Source of the DNA: Streptomyces violaceorubidus
Lineage (GTDB): Bacteria > Actinomycetota > Actinomycetes > Streptomycetales > Streptomycetaceae
NCBI RefSeq assembly: GCF_000717995.1
Contig: NZ_JODM01000010.1
Location: forward strand, 124,001-188,000
DNA length: 64,000 nucleotides
Direction of reading: 5' to 3'
The notes beneath the pieces are model-generated. The model ran no database searches. It saw only the letters and a list, made by a program, of their open reading frames with translations, and was not told the origin of the DNA. The position numbers and the translations under genes are program-made. Below, piece by piece: positions 46,274 through 56,029 of the stretch. The stretch's first letter is position 1. Each line of letters opens with the position of its first letter.

Positions 46274-46948
46274 ATGGCGATCCGCGTGATGCTCGTCGAC
46301 GACCAGGTGCTGCTGCGCACCGGGTTCCGGATGGTGCTGGCGGCCCAGCCGGACATGGAGGTCGTCGCGGAGGCGGGCGACGGCGTCGAGGCGCTCCAGG
46401 TGCTGCGCTCGACCGCCGTGGACGTCGTCCTGATGGACGTCCGCATGCCCAAGCTCGACGGCGTGGAGGCCACCAGCCGGATCTGCGGGGACCCCGACGC
46501 GCCGAAGGTGCTGATCCTGACCACCTTCGACCTCGACGAGTACGCGTTCTCGGCGCTCAAGGCGGGCGCCTCCGGCTTCATGCTCAAGGACGTGCCGCCC
46601 GGCGAACTGCTCGCCGCGATCCGCTCCGTGCACAGCGGCGACGCGGTCGTCGCGCCCTCCACCACCCGGCGGCTGCTGGACCGGTTCGCGCCGATGCTGC
46701 CGGCCACCGGGCAGGAGCCCCGGCAGAAGGAGCTCCAGCGGCTCACCGAGCGGGAGCGCGAGGTGATGGTGCTGGTCGCGCAGGGCATGTCCAACGGCGA
46801 GATCGCGGCGCGCCTCGTGCTGTCGGAGGCGACCGTCAAGACGCACGTGGGCCGCATCCTGACCAAGCTGGGCCTGCGCGACCGCGTGCAGGTGGTGGTC
46901 CTCGCCTACGAGACCGGGCTGGTGCGGGCCGGCGGCGGACACGGCTGA
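46274..46948 (+). CDS. NarL/LuxR-family response regulator
   Basis: 224 aa, ATG after GGAAGAGG. Receiver with the acidic pair (VMLVDDQ), phosphoacceptor Asp (VVLMDVRMP), Thr (ILTTFDLDEY) and Lys (GFMLKDVPP) all present. C-terminal LuxR helix-turn-helix LTEREREVMVLVAQGMSNGE … SEATVKTHVGRILTKLGLRD. Cognate partner of the preceding kinase; target genes are not apparent. Confidence 0.94.
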   Translation: MAIRVMLVDDQVLLRTGFRMVLAAQPDMEVVAEAGDGVEALQVLRSTAVDVVLMDVRMPKLDGVEATSRICGDPDAPKVLILTTFDLDEYAFSALKAGASGFMLKDVPPGELLAAIRSVHSGDAVVAPSTTRRLLDRFAPMLPATGQEPRQKELQRLTEREREVMVLVAQGMSNGEIAARLVLSEATVKTHVGRILTKLGLRDRVQVVVLAYETGLVRAGGGHG

Positions 46949-47088
46949 CCGGCCCGCACCGACCGCGCGCGCACGGCGTCACGGACGTGCGGTACGTGCC
47001 GGACCACGAGGGCGCGCCGCGCACCCGGATCAGGCAGGCGGGGCCGGCATCCGGCACCTCCGGGTCGGCCGACCGGCAGGCGCCCCGG

Positions 47089-48195
47089 CTAGCGCAGGAT
47101 CCCCTCCAGGAAGTCGCTGCCCAGCCGGGCCACGACCGTGACGTCCAGCTGGTGCAGGACGTACCGGCCGCGGCGCCGGGTGGTGACCAGCTGGGCCTTC
47201 TTGAGCACGCTCAGGTGCCGGGATATCTCGGGCGCCGTCATGCCGTGCACCTGGGCCAGCTCGCCCGTGGTGTACGCGCTGCGGGCGAGGTACCGGCAGA
47301 TCCGCATCCGGACCGGGTGGGACAGCGCCGTCATCCGCATCGTGAGCTGCTCGACCGAGGGCGGGGAGGCCAGTTCGGGGGAGCCGACCGGGTAGTGCAG
47401 CACCGGCTGCCAGCCGTACCGGTGCAGGACCATCAGGTGCGGCCAGCCCAGACTGGTCGGGACCAGCAGCAGGCCGCCGTCCGCCGTCGCGGAACGGCCG
47501 TCGCCCAGCTTGTCGACGGTGATCCGCGCGGCGCCCTCGTCCAGCGTCACCGCCGGGGACACGGCGGCCAGCGCCTCCGCGAGGCCCTTGTGGCGCAGCA
47601 GGTCCGTCTTGTGCCGGGCGTCCGCCGCGAGCTGGTGGCGCAGCCGGGACCAGGCCTCCGCGAAGAAGGCCTCGTCGCAGTCCCGCGCGAACTGCCGCAG
47701 CCAGTCCCGGATCCGTGGCGGATCGGCCAGCAGCCGCTCGCTGAACCGCAGCTGCTGCGGTCCCCGCGCGGCGGCCAGGTCCAGCGCCCGCCGGCGCACC
47801 TCGGCGTCGTCCAGCGCCGAGACGCCACCGGTGCTGTACGGCAGCGCGCAGGTGAACTCCAGGGCCGCGTCGACGAACTGCTCGTCGGACAGCCTGTCCA
47901 GCAGGTCCAGGTCGTCGGCGAGGGTGGCGCCGGGCAGGGTGCTGCGCCCCAGCACCCCGGCGAACGGCATGAACAGGTCCGAGAAGGTCGTCCGCCACAG
48001 GAAGTCGGCCTCGCACATCCGGTCGGCCAGATGCGAGTCGAGCCGGGCGGTCACGCCGGTCGCCCAGCCCTGCAGTCCCGGGTGGTGCCCCGGCTCGGAC
48101 AGCGCGTGCAGCGCCATGCCCAGCTCGGCCAGCGGGGAGGGCACGACGGTGATCCTCTCCGGCCGCAGCCCCGTGATGTCGATGCGCACGCTCAT
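47089..48195 (-). CDS. Winged-helix regulator (ArsR-like, DUF5937)
   Basis: 368 aa from ATG at 48195 (MSVRIDITGLRPERITVV). The N-terminal 250 residues are the DUF5937 region; the C-terminus is an ArsR-type winged helix (MTALSHPVRMRICRYLARSA … GMTAPEISRHLSVLKKAQLV … RRGRYVLHQLD). Such proteins often repress divergent efflux or small genes. An inverted repeat lies in the gap upstream towards a divergent 71-aa gene, a plausible operator. Confidence 0.88.
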   Translation of the reverse strand: MSVRIDITGLRPERITVVPSPLAELGMALHALSEPGHHPGLQGWATGVTARLDSHLADRMCEADFLWRTTFSDLFMPFAGVLGRSTLPGATLADDLDLLDRLSDEQFVDAALEFTCALPYSTGGVSALDDAEVRRRALDLAAARGPQQLRFSERLLADPPRIRDWLRQFARDCDEAFFAEAWSRLRHQLAADARHKTDLLRHKGLAEALAAVSPAVTLDEGAARITVDKLGDGRSATADGGLLLVPTSLGWPHLMVLHRYGWQPVLHYPVGSPELASPPSVEQLTMRMTALSHPVRMRICRYLARSAYTTGELAQVHGMTAPEISRHLSVLKKAQLVTTRRRGRYVLHQLDVTVVARLGSDFLEGILR

Positions 48196-48233
48196 GCCCC
48201 CATGGTGCACGCCGCCACCGACAACGCGGCCGC

Positions 48234-48256
48234 CGATTGACCGCCGCAGTCAATCG
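48234..48256. promoter_or_regulatory. Inverted repeat between divergent genes
   Basis: CGATTGA and TCAATCG, separated by nine bases, about 40 bases before the regulator start. Possible operator for the ArsR-like protein. Confidence 0.55.
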
Positions 48257-48367
48257 ACGCGACCGCGGCACGCCGACCGGAGCAGCCTGGGTCCATCGGT
48301 CCAGCCGCGGCGCCCGTACCGACCCCCACCTCCCCCCTCTCCACCACCCTTGAGAAGGCGGTCCGCC

Positions 48368-48583
48368 ATGAGCATCACGCAGCAGTACCTCCTCGACACC
48401 TACCGTGCCCGGCAGCTCGGAGAGCCCGCGCCGCCCGCGCCCGGCACGCACGACCGGCGGGTCGTACGCGAGTGGCAGGACCGCCGTCGGTTCCGGGCGG
48501 TGCTCGCCGGCCGCCCGGCGCACGGCCGGGTACGGCGGGCGCTGCGCCGGTGGCGGTCGCTGTGGCCGCGCGCCCTGGGCTGA
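48368..48583 (+). CDS. Small basic hypothetical protein
   Basis: 71 aa (MSITQQYLLDTYRARQLGEP), ATG with GAGAAGG upstream. The middle is Pro-rich and the C-terminus strongly basic (RRALRRWRSLWPRALG). No membrane segment. Small proteins of this type, beginning with a short helix and rich in Arg, are common in Streptomyces and have no known function. Divergent from the ArsR-like regulator gene and possibly its target. Confidence 0.68.
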   Translation: MSITQQYLLDTYRARQLGEPAPPAPGTHDRRVVREWQDRRRFRAVLAGRPAHGRVRRALRRWRSLWPRALG

Positions 48584-48601
48584 CCGGCCGGGCGCCCGGC
48601 G

Positions 48602-49795
48602 TCAGGCCGTCAGCCGGGCGGCGAAGTCGGCGACCGCGGCCCGCACGTCGTCGACCGTCCACTCCAGGCCCGACTCGCCCACGGAGACCTCGGTGAGCGC
48701 GATCCCGGGCCCGCCCGCGTCCCAGGGCCGGGAGAACAGCATCGTCCCGGTCTCCTCGGCCTGCCGCAGCGCGGCCTCACCCGCGACCTCGGGGTCGCAC
48801 GGCAGCCAGACCTGGAACTCGTGCGTGTGCGGCACCTCCGGATGCACCCGCGCCCACGGCAGCCCGGCCGCCGCGAGTCCCTCGAGCAGCGCGGCGGCCA
48901 CCACGCGCGCGTGGGTCACGTACGCGGGCAGCCTCGGCAGCTCGCGCTCCAGGCCGGCCAGGGCGGACAGCACCGTGGGGAACTGCTGGAACACCTGGCC
49001 GCCGTACCGGTGCCGCCAGGCCTTCGCCTCCTCGACCAGCGTCCGCGGACCGGCCAGCGCGGCGCCGCCGTAGCCCTTGAGGGACTTGTAGAACGACACG
49101 TACACGCTGTCCGCCAGGCCCGCGATCTCGGCCAGGGGGCGGCCGAAGTGGACGGTGCACTCCCACAGGCGGGCCCCGTCGAAGTGGACCACCGCGTCGC
49201 GCTCCCGGGCGGCCTCCACGACCTCGGTGAGCTCCTCCCAGGTGGGCAGCAGGTATCCGGCCTCCCTGAGCGGCAGTTCCAGCATCAGCGCCCCGAACGG
49301 CTCCTCGAATCCGCGCACCTCGTCGGCGGTCGGCTGCCGCGCCGCGTCGGTCAGCCGTACGGGACGCAGTCCGCCGACCCGGCTGAAGGCGTCGCGCTCG
49401 TGCACCTCGGGATGGCCGAGTCCGTGCAGCGCGACGACCGGGTTGCCGGTGCGGCCCGCCCAGCAGCGCAGGGCCACCTGCTGGGCCATGGTCCCGGTCG
49501 GGAAGAAGGCGGCGTCCTCGGTGCCGAGCAGGGCGGCGGTCCTGTCCTCCAGGGCCGCCACGACGCCGTGGCCGTACATGTCGGACGGCTCGTCGAGGTC
49601 GTACAGCTCGTCGGCCCCGTCCAGCAGGGCCAGGCGCTCCCGCAGGGTGGTGACGAAACCCGGGCGGGCGAGGGCGCGCCGCGCACCGCGGAGGGCGGCC
49701 ACGCGCCGCTCCCGCAGCCGCTCGTGACGCCGCTCCTGCGGTTCCTCCGGTTCCGTCGGTTCAGCCTGGTCGTGTCGCTCTGCCGTGTCGCTCAT
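48602..49795 (-). CDS. Low-specificity threonine aldolase-like PLP enzyme
   Basis: 397 aa, ATG at 49795. Fold type I PLP enzyme: PLP lysine in SVYVSFYKSLKGYGGAAL, plus FPTGTMAQQVALRCW and HFDGARLWE. The family splits threonine or allo-threonine into glycine and acetaldehyde; related aldolases act on other beta-hydroxy amino acids. The first 50 residues are charged and not part of the fold. Convergent with the small basic-protein gene by 18 bases. Confidence 0.88.
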   Translation of the reverse strand: MSDTAERHDQAEPTEPEEPQERRHERLRERRVAALRGARRALARPGFVTTLRERLALLDGADELYDLDEPSDMYGHGVVAALEDRTAALLGTEDAAFFPTGTMAQQVALRCWAGRTGNPVVALHGLGHPEVHERDAFSRVGGLRPVRLTDAARQPTADEVRGFEEPFGALMLELPLREAGYLLPTWEELTEVVEAARERDAVVHFDGARLWECTVHFGRPLAEIAGLADSVYVSFYKSLKGYGGAALAGPRTLVEEAKAWRHRYGGQVFQQFPTVLSALAGLERELPRLPAYVTHARVVAAALLEGLAAAGLPWARVHPEVPHTHEFQVWLPCDPEVAGEAALRQAEETGTMLFSRPWDAGGPGIALTEVSVGESGLEWTVDDVRAAVADFAARLTA

Positions 49796-49899
49796 GCCGG
49801 GATCATGTCGCGCGGACCGCCCGCCGGGCACCCGGTTTCCCACAGGTTCCGACACGCGCCCCGGGTGTGTGGCCCGGTGCCGCACGGAAACCCACAGCC

Positions 49900-49908
49900 T
49901 GTGGACAA
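49900..49908 (-). promoter_or_regulatory. DnaA-box-like sequence
   Basis: TTGTCCACA on the minus strand equals the Streptomyces DnaA-box consensus. Two weaker relatives (TTTCCCACA near 49837 and a CCCACA near 49890) are within 65 bases. The site lies upstream of the cofactor operon. A single strong box does not make an origin. Confidence 0.45.
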
Positions 49909-49994
49909 CCGGACGTCGCCCGGACGGATCGCGTTAACATGACGAGAAATCGTCCGGTACCCCGAGCGGACTGGAACGGGAAGGCCGTCGCCGC

Positions 49995-51104
49995 GTGAAC
50001 ACAACCCCACAGCCAGACCCCAAGGACCGCCCCGCGCGGCTCACCGTAGGCGTCGTCGGCGCCGGACGGGTGGGCCCCGCGCTGGCCGCGTCCCTCCAGC
50101 TCGCCGGGCACCGCCCGGTGGCCGTCTCCGGGGTCTCCGACGCCTCCAGGAAGCGTGCCGCCGCCCTCCTCCCCGACGTGCCGCTCATGACGCCCGCGGA
50201 AGTCCTCCAGCGCGCCGAGCTGGTCCTGCTGACCGTCCCCGACGACGCACTGCCCGGCCTGGTGACCGGCCTCGCCGAGACCGGGGCGGTGCGCCCGGGC
50301 CAGCTGCTGGTGCACACCTCCGGGCGGTACGGCGCGAGGGTCCTGGACCCCGCGCTGCGGGCCGGCGCCCTGCCGCTGGCCCTGCACCCGGCGATGACCT
50401 TCACCGGCACCCCGGTGGACGTCCAGCGCCTGGCCGGCTGCTCCTTCGGCGTCACCGCGCCCGAGGAACTGCGCCTGGCCGCCGAGGCCCTGGTCATCGA
50501 GATGGGCGGTGAGCCGGAGTGGATCGCCGAGGACATGCGCCCGCTGTACCACGCGGCGCTGGCCCTCGGCTCCAACCACCTGATCACCCTGGTGGCCCAG
50601 TCGATGGAACTGCTGCGCACGGCCGGCGTGACGGCCCCCGACCGGATGCTGGGCCCGCTGCTCGGCGCCTCCCTCGACAACGCGCTGCGCTCCGGCGACG
50701 CGGCCCTCACCGGCCCCGTCGCGCGCGGGGACGCGGGCACGGTCGCCGCGCACATCGTGGAGCTGCGCGAACACGCCCCCCAGGCCGTCGCCGGCTACCT
50801 GGCGATGGCCCGCGCGACCGCCGACCGCGCGCTCGACCACGGCCTGCTGAAGCCCGAACTCGCCGAGGACCTGCTCGGCGTGCTCGCCGACGGAGCCACA
50901 CCGACCACTGACGGCACCGGATCCACCGGATCCGCCGGATCCACCGGCGGCACCGGAGCCACCGGCAGCCCGGCCCCGGACGGAAAGCCCGGCACCGAAC
51001 GCCCCGGCGAGACCCCTGGCCGCGAAGGCACGGAAGGCACGGAAGGCACGGAAGGAACCGACGGAACCGACGGAACCGACGGCACCGATGGAGGCGCCCG
51101 ATGA
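49995..51104 (+). CDS. Rossmann-fold DUF2520 oxidoreductase-like protein
   Basis: 369 aa, GTG start after GGGAAGG. N-terminal NAD(P)-binding fold ([44 protein letters not shown]), then the DUF2520 helical domain ([26 protein letters not shown]). The overall plan resembles ketopantoate reductase and pyrroline-carboxylate reductase. It overlaps panC by four bases. No PanE is visible nearby, so it may be the pantoate-forming reductase (inference). The last 65 residues are a Gly/Thr/Glu/Asp repeat ([19 protein letters not shown]). Confidence 0.85.
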   Translation: MNTTPQPDPKDRPARLTVGVVGAGRVGPALAASLQLAGHRPVAVSGVSDASRKRAAALLPDVPLMTPAEVLQRAELVLLTVPDDALPGLVTGLAETGAVRPGQLLVHTSGRYGARVLDPALRAGALPLALHPAMTFTGTPVDVQRLAGCSFGVTAPEELRLAAEALVIEMGGEPEWIAEDMRPLYHAALALGSNHLITLVAQSMELLRTAGVTAPDRMLGPLLGASLDNALRSGDAALTGPVARGDAGTVAAHIVELREHAPQAVAGYLAMARATADRALDHGLLKPELAEDLLGVLADGATPTTDGTGSTGSAGSTGGTGATGSPAPDGKPGTERPGETPGREGTEGTEGTEGTDGTDGTDGTDGGAR

Positions 51105-52111
51105 CCACCACCCCGCCCGTCCTGCTCCGCACCGCCGACGAACTGCACGCGCGCGTACGGCACGGCCGCCGGGCCGTCGTGATGACCATGGGCGCCCTGC
51201 ACGAGGGCCACGCCACCCTGATCCGCACGGCGCGCGACCTCGCGGGCCCCGGCGGCGAGGTCGTCGTCACGGTCTTCGTGAACCCCCTCCAGTTCGGCGC
51301 CGGCGAGGACCTCGACCGCTACCCGCGCACCCTGGAGGCCGACCTGGAGATCGCCGGGCGGGCGGGCGCCGACGCCGTCTTCGCCCCCGCCGTCGAGGAG
51401 GTCTACCCGGGCGGTGAACCCCAGGTGCGGATCACCGCCGGCCCCATGGGAGAGCGCCTGGAGGGCGCCTCCCGCCCCGGCCACTTCGACGGCATGCTCA
51501 CCGTCGTCGCCAAGCTGCTCCACCTCACCCGCCCCGACCTCGCCCTCTACGGCCAGAAGGACTCCCAGCAGCTCGCGCTGATCCGCCGCATGGTCCGCGA
51601 CCTGAACTTCGGCGTGGAGATCGTCGGCGTCCCCACCGTGCGCGAGGAGGACGGCCTGGCCCTGTCCAGCCGCAACCGCTACCTCTCCACCTCGGAACGC
51701 CGCACCGCCCTCGCGCTCTCGCAGGCGCTCTTCGCCGGCCAGGACCGGCACGCGGCCCAGGAGGCGCTGCGCGCGCGAGCCCGCGAAGTGCCCGCCACCC
51801 GGGCGCGCGCCGAGGCGCTGAACGCCCTGGGCGAGTCCCGCGCGGCGGCCGACGCGCACGCCGTCGCCACGTCAGCGCCCGGCAGCGCCACGGCCGTCCG
51901 GGACGCCGCCCGCCTGGTGCTGGACGACGCCGCCCGCGCCACCCCGCCCCTGGAGCTGGACTACCTCGCGCTGGTCGACCCGTCCGACTTCACCGAGATC
52001 GGTGACGACCACACCGGCGAGGCCGTCCTCGCCGTCGCGGCCCGGGTCGGCGCGACCCGCCTGATCGACAACGTCCACCTCACCTTCGGACCCCTCGGAG
52101 CCGCCTCGTGA
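51101..52111 (+). CDS. panC: Pantothenate synthetase
   Basis: 336 aa; ATP-dependent condensation of pantoate and beta-alanine. ATG overlaps the stop of the preceding gene. Signatures: [46 protein letters not shown] and [11 protein letters not shown]. About 30 residues longer than many PanCs at Ala-rich loops. Next gene (nadB) again overlaps by four bases, so the operon is translationally coupled. Confidence 0.95.
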   Translation: MTTTPPVLLRTADELHARVRHGRRAVVMTMGALHEGHATLIRTARDLAGPGGEVVVTVFVNPLQFGAGEDLDRYPRTLEADLEIAGRAGADAVFAPAVEEVYPGGEPQVRITAGPMGERLEGASRPGHFDGMLTVVAKLLHLTRPDLALYGQKDSQQLALIRRMVRDLNFGVEIVGVPTVREEDGLALSSRNRYLSTSERRTALALSQALFAGQDRHAAQEALRARAREVPATRARAEALNALGESRAAADAHAVATSAPGSATAVRDAARLVLDDAARATPPLELDYLALVDPSDFTEIGDDHTGEAVLAVAARVGATRLIDNVHLTFGPLGAAS

Positions 52112-53829
52112 CCAGCACAGGCATACGACTGCACGCCCCCGCGCCCGGCTGGGCCATCGCCGCGGACGTGGTGGTCGTCGGCTCCGGCGTCGCCGGCCTC
52201 ACCGCGGCCCTGCGCTGCGAGGCCGCCGGTCTGAGGACCGTCGTCGTCACCAAGGCCCGCCTGGACGACGGCTCCACCCGCTGGGCCCAGGGCGGCGTCG
52301 CCGCGGCCCTCGGCGAGGGCGACACCCCCCAGCAGCACCTGGACGACACCCTGGTCGCCGGCGTCGGCCTGTGCGACGCGGAAGCGGTCCGCATCCTGGT
52401 CACCGAGGGCCCCGACGCCGTACGCCGGCTCATCGCGACCGGTGCGCACTTCGACGAGTCCACCGAGGGCGGCCTGGCGCTCACCCGGGAGGGCGGCCAC
52501 CACCGCCGCCGCATCGCCCACGCGGGCGGCGACGCGACCGGCGCCGAGATCTCCCGCGCCCTGGTGGAGGCGGTCCGCGCGCGCGGGCTGCGCACCATCG
52601 AGAACGCCCTGGTCCTCGACCTCCTCACAGACGCCGACGGCCGCACCGCCGGTGTCACCCTGCACGTCATGGGCGAGGGCCAGCACGACGGCGTCGGTGC
52701 GGTCCACGCCCCCGCGGTGGTCCTCGCCACCGGCGGCATGGGCCAGGTCTTCTCGGCGACGACGAACCCCTCCGTCTCCACGGGCGACGGCGTGGCCCTC
52801 GCCCTGCGCGCGGGAGCCGAGGTCAGCGACCTCGAGTTCGTCCAGTTCCACCCCACCGTCCTGTTCCTGGGCCCGGACGCCGAGGGCCAGCAGCCCCTGG
52901 TCTCCGAGGCGGTGCGCGGCGAGGGCGCCCACCTGGTGGACGCGGACGGCGTGCGCTTCATGCTGGGACAGCACGAACTCGCCGAACTCGCCCCGCGCGA
53001 CATCGTCGCCAAGGCCATCACGCGCCGCATGCAGGAGCGGGGCGCCGACCACATGTACCTGGACGCCCGCCACTTCGGCGCCGACATGTGGGAGCACCGC
53101 TTCCCCACGATCCTCGCCGCCTGCCGCGCCCACGGCATCGACCCGGTCACCGAGCCGGTCCCCGTGGCCCCGGCCGCCCACTACGCCTCGGGCGGCGTGC
53201 GCACCGACGCCCACGGCCGTACGACGGTCCCCGGCCTGTACGCGTGCGGCGAGGTCGCCTGCACCGGCGTGCACGGCGCCAACCGCCTCGCGTCCAACTC
53301 CCTCCTGGAGGGCCTGGTCTACGCCGAGCGCATCGCGGCCGACATCGCGGCGGGGACGGTCGACGCGCGCGTACCGGCCCCCCTCGCGCACCCGGAGCAC
53401 CCGGAGCACCCCCTCCTGCCGCCCGAGGCCCGCCTCACGATCCAGCGGATCATGACGGAGGGCGCCGGGGTCCTGCGCTCGGCGGACTCCCTCACGCGCG
53501 CGGCCGACCGGCTGCACGGCCTCCACGCCGAGGCCCGCGAGGCCCTGCACGAGCACGGCAAGACGTCCGAGCCGGGCGTCGACACCTGGGAGGCCACCAA
53601 CCTCCTGTGCGTGGCCCGGGTCCTGGTGGCCGCGGCGGCACGGCGCGAGGAGACCCGCGGCTGCCACTGGCGCGAGGACCACGCGGAGCGCGACGACACG
53701 ACGTGGCGCCGCCACATCGTCGTACGGCTGAACCCGGACCGAACCCTCGCCGTGCACCCCACGGACACGCCAGAATTCCCCCCGACCGTCCACGGCGCCC
53801 AGCCGACGCACCGTCCCCAGGAGCAGTGA
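52108..53829 (+). CDS. nadB: L-aspartate oxidase
   Basis: 573 aa, flavoprotein that oxidises aspartate to iminoaspartate, the first step of NAD synthesis. GTG start. FAD motif [15 protein letters not shown], then [38 protein letters not shown] and [21 protein letters not shown]-terminal helical domain ends with [11 protein letters not shown]. The quinolinate synthase gene nadA is not in the window; nadC follows. Confidence 0.96.
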   Translation: MTSTGIRLHAPAPGWAIAADVVVVGSGVAGLTAALRCEAAGLRTVVVTKARLDDGSTRWAQGGVAAALGEGDTPQQHLDDTLVAGVGLCDAEAVRILVTEGPDAVRRLIATGAHFDESTEGGLALTREGGHHRRRIAHAGGDATGAEISRALVEAVRARGLRTIENALVLDLLTDADGRTAGVTLHVMGEGQHDGVGAVHAPAVVLATGGMGQVFSATTNPSVSTGDGVALALRAGAEVSDLEFVQFHPTVLFLGPDAEGQQPLVSEAVRGEGAHLVDADGVRFMLGQHELAELAPRDIVAKAITRRMQERGADHMYLDARHFGADMWEHRFPTILAACRAHGIDPVTEPVPVAPAAHYASGGVRTDAHGRTTVPGLYACGEVACTGVHGANRLASNSLLEGLVYAERIAADIAAGTVDARVPAPLAHPEHPEHPLLPPEARLTIQRIMTEGAGVLRSADSLTRAADRLHGLHAEAREALHEHGKTSEPGVDTWEATNLLCVARVLVAAAARREETRGCHWREDHAERDDTTWRRHIVVRLNPDRTLAVHPTDTPEFPPTVHGAQPTHRPQEQ

Positions 53830-53834
53830 CAGCA

Positions 53835-54824
53835 GTGAACCCCTCCGACCCCTCCGAACTCCCCCTCGTCTCCGGCGGAGGCTGCGGCGACGGCTGCGCC
53901 TGCGGCGCGGACACCGAGGAAGACGCCTACATGGAGTGCGGCCTCGACCCCGCGCTCGCGGCGCTCCTGCTGGACTCCGGACTCGACCCGGTCGAGGTCG
54001 AGGACATCGCGAACGTCGCCATCCAGGAGGACCTGGCGGGCGGCGTGGACGTGACGACCGTCGCGACCATCCCCGAGGACGCCGTGGCGACCGCCGACTT
54101 CACCGCGCGCGAGGCGGGCGTCGTGGCGGGTCTCAGGGTCGCCGAGGCGGTGCTGTCGATCGTCTGCACGGACGAGTTCGAGGTGGAGCGCCACGTCGAC
54201 GACGGCGACCGCGTGGCGGAGGGCCAGAAGCTCCTCTCCGTCACCACCCGCACCCGCGACATCCTGACCGCCGAACGCAGCGCGCTGAACCTCCTGTGCC
54301 GCATGTCGGGCATCGCGTCGGCCACGCGCGCGTGGGCGGACGCCCTGGAGGGCACGAAGGCCAAGGTCCGCGACACCCGCAAGACCACCCCCGGGCTGCG
54401 CAGCCTGGAGAAGTTCGCGGTCCGCTGCGGCGGCGGCGTCAACCACCGCATGTCCCTCTCGGACGCGGCCCTCGTCAAGGACAACCACGTGGTCGCCGCG
54501 GGCGGCGTCGCCGAGGCCTTCAACGCGGTGCGCGAGAGCTTCCCCGAGCTGCCCATCGAGGTCGAGGTCGACACCCTGCACCAGCTCCGCGAGGTCGTGG
54601 ACGCGGGCGCCGACCTGATCCTCCTGGACAACTTCACCCCGGACGAGTGCGAGGAGGCGGTCGCCCTGGTCGCCGGCCGCGCCGCGCTGGAGGCATCGGG
54701 CCGACTGACCCTGGCCAACGCCAAGGCGTACGCGGACACGGGCGTCGACTACCTGGCCGTGGGCGCCCTCACCCACAGCTCCCCGATCCTGGACATCGGC
54801 CTGGACCTGCGAGCGGCGGAGTAG
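53835..54824 (+). CDS. nadC: Nicotinate-nucleotide pyrophosphorylase with Cys-rich N-terminus
   Basis: 329 aa, GTG start five bases after the nadB stop. Catalyses quinolinate plus PRPP to NaMN and CO2. Core motifs: AREAGVVAGLRVAE, LNLLCRMSGIASATR, RDTRKTTPGLRSLEK, KDNHVVAAGG and LLDNFTPDE. A preceding extension of about 30 residues carries GGGCGDGCACGADTEED, a compact Cys motif not needed for the standard fold; it could bind metal. Confidence 0.95.
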   Translation: MNPSDPSELPLVSGGGCGDGCACGADTEEDAYMECGLDPALAALLLDSGLDPVEVEDIANVAIQEDLAGGVDVTTVATIPEDAVATADFTAREAGVVAGLRVAEAVLSIVCTDEFEVERHVDDGDRVAEGQKLLSVTTRTRDILTAERSALNLLCRMSGIASATRAWADALEGTKAKVRDTRKTTPGLRSLEKFAVRCGGGVNHRMSLSDAALVKDNHVVAAGGVAEAFNAVRESFPELPIEVEVDTLHQLREVVDAGADLILLDNFTPDECEEAVALVAGRAALEASGRLTLANAKAYADTGVDYLAVGALTHSSPILDIGLDLRAAE

Positions 54825-54829
54825 ACCCC

Positions 54830-55627
54830 ATGCTGCTGACGATCGACGTAGGCAACACGCACACCGTCCTCGGGCTCTTCGACGGCGAGGACATCGTCGA
54901 GCACTGGCGCATCTCCACGGACTCGCGCCGCACGGCCGACGAGCTCGCGGTCCTCCTCCAGGGCCTGATGGGCATGCACCCGCTGCTCGGCGACGAACTG
55001 GGCGACGGCATCGACGGCATCGCCATCTGCGCGACGGTCCCCTCGGTCCTGCACGAACTGCGCGAGGTCACCCGCCGCTACTACGGCGACGTCCCCGCGG
55101 TCCTGGTCGAACCGGGCGTCAAGACCGGCGTCCCGATCCTCACCGACCACCCCAAGGAGGTCGGCGCCGACCGCATCATCAACGCGGTCGCGGCCGTGGA
55201 GCTCTACGGCGGCCCGGCGATCGTCGTGGACTTCGGCACGGCGACGACGTTCGACGCGGTCAGCGCGCGCGGGGAGTACGTCGGCGGCGTCATCGCCCCC
55301 GGCATCGAGATCTCGGTCGAGGCACTCGGCGTCAAGGGCGCCCAGCTCCGCAAGATCGAGGTGGCCCGTCCCCGCAGCGTGATCGGCAAGAACACGGTCG
55401 AGGCGATGCAGTCCGGGATCGTGTACGGCTTCGCCGGCCAGGTCGACGGCGTCGTCAACCGCATGGCGCGGGAGCTGGCCGACGACCCGGACGACGTGAC
55501 GGTCATCGCGACGGGCGGACTGGCACCGATGGTGCTGGGCGAGTCCTCGGTCATCGACGAGCACGAGCCGTGGCTGACACTGATGGGATTGCGACTGGTG
55601 TACGAACGGAACGTGTCGCGCATGTAG
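54830..55627 (+). CDS. coaX: Type III pantothenate kinase
   Basis: 265 aa; first step of CoA synthesis from pantothenate, using the feedback-insensitive CoaX fold. Motifs: LLTIDVGNTHTVLGLF (P-loop-like), ICATVPSVL, GADRIINAVAAVELYG, VVDFGTATTFDAVS, GGVIAPGIEIS and VIATGGLAP. ATG five bases after nadC. Ends the cofactor operon; its product acts directly after PanC. Confidence 0.95.
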   Translation: MLLTIDVGNTHTVLGLFDGEDIVEHWRISTDSRRTADELAVLLQGLMGMHPLLGDELGDGIDGIAICATVPSVLHELREVTRRYYGDVPAVLVEPGVKTGVPILTDHPKEVGADRIINAVAAVELYGGPAIVVDFGTATTFDAVSARGEYVGGVIAPGIEISVEALGVKGAQLRKIEVARPRSVIGKNTVEAMQSGIVYGFAGQVDGVVNRMARELADDPDDVTVIATGGLAPMVLGESSVIDEHEPWLTLMGLRLVYERNVSRM

Positions 55628-55957
55628 GCGCGCGGGGGTGGGGACGCAGCCCGGCGGAGCGGCGGGAGAGCCGCGTACGGCGAGTGGGGGACGCGGAGCG
55701 TGGGCGGCAGCAGCCGCGTACGGCGGCGGGGGGCGCGGGGCGTGGGCGGCAGCAGCCGCGTACGGCGAGAAGGGGACGTGTCGGGGGGGTGTCCGCCCGC
55801 AGCGGTTGGCGCGTCAACGGAGCCCACTTCTCTGCCCCACCGATTCCGCGCCGTTCCGAGGACGGACACCCCCCGGCGCGGCCCCGACCCACCCACCGAA
55901 CCCAAGGCGCTACCCGCACCCCCACCCACCCCGCACAGGCCGCCGCAGGCACCCGCA
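55627..55957. repeat. Intergenic repeat complex downstream of coaX
   Basis: Homologous, inverted, to 35631-35877. It begins GCGCGCGGGGGTGGGGACGC and GGGAGAGCCGCGTACGGCGA, and ends in a ~90-bp block that starts GACACCCCCCGGCGCGGCCC. A 28-bp unit (GCGTGGGCGGCAGCAGCCGC…) is duplicated inside at 55699 and 55740. No credible ORF. Confidence 0.7.
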
Positions 55958-56029
55958 TCCGAGTGGGTGTGCACGCCACACCCATGCCCCCTATGCGGGG
56001 TTTGTCTGATTAGCGCGTATCGTCGCCGC

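Noticed and set aside
49900..49908. Replication origin
   Set aside because: Only one perfect DnaA box; oriC has many and lies beside dnaA and dnaN, which are absent.
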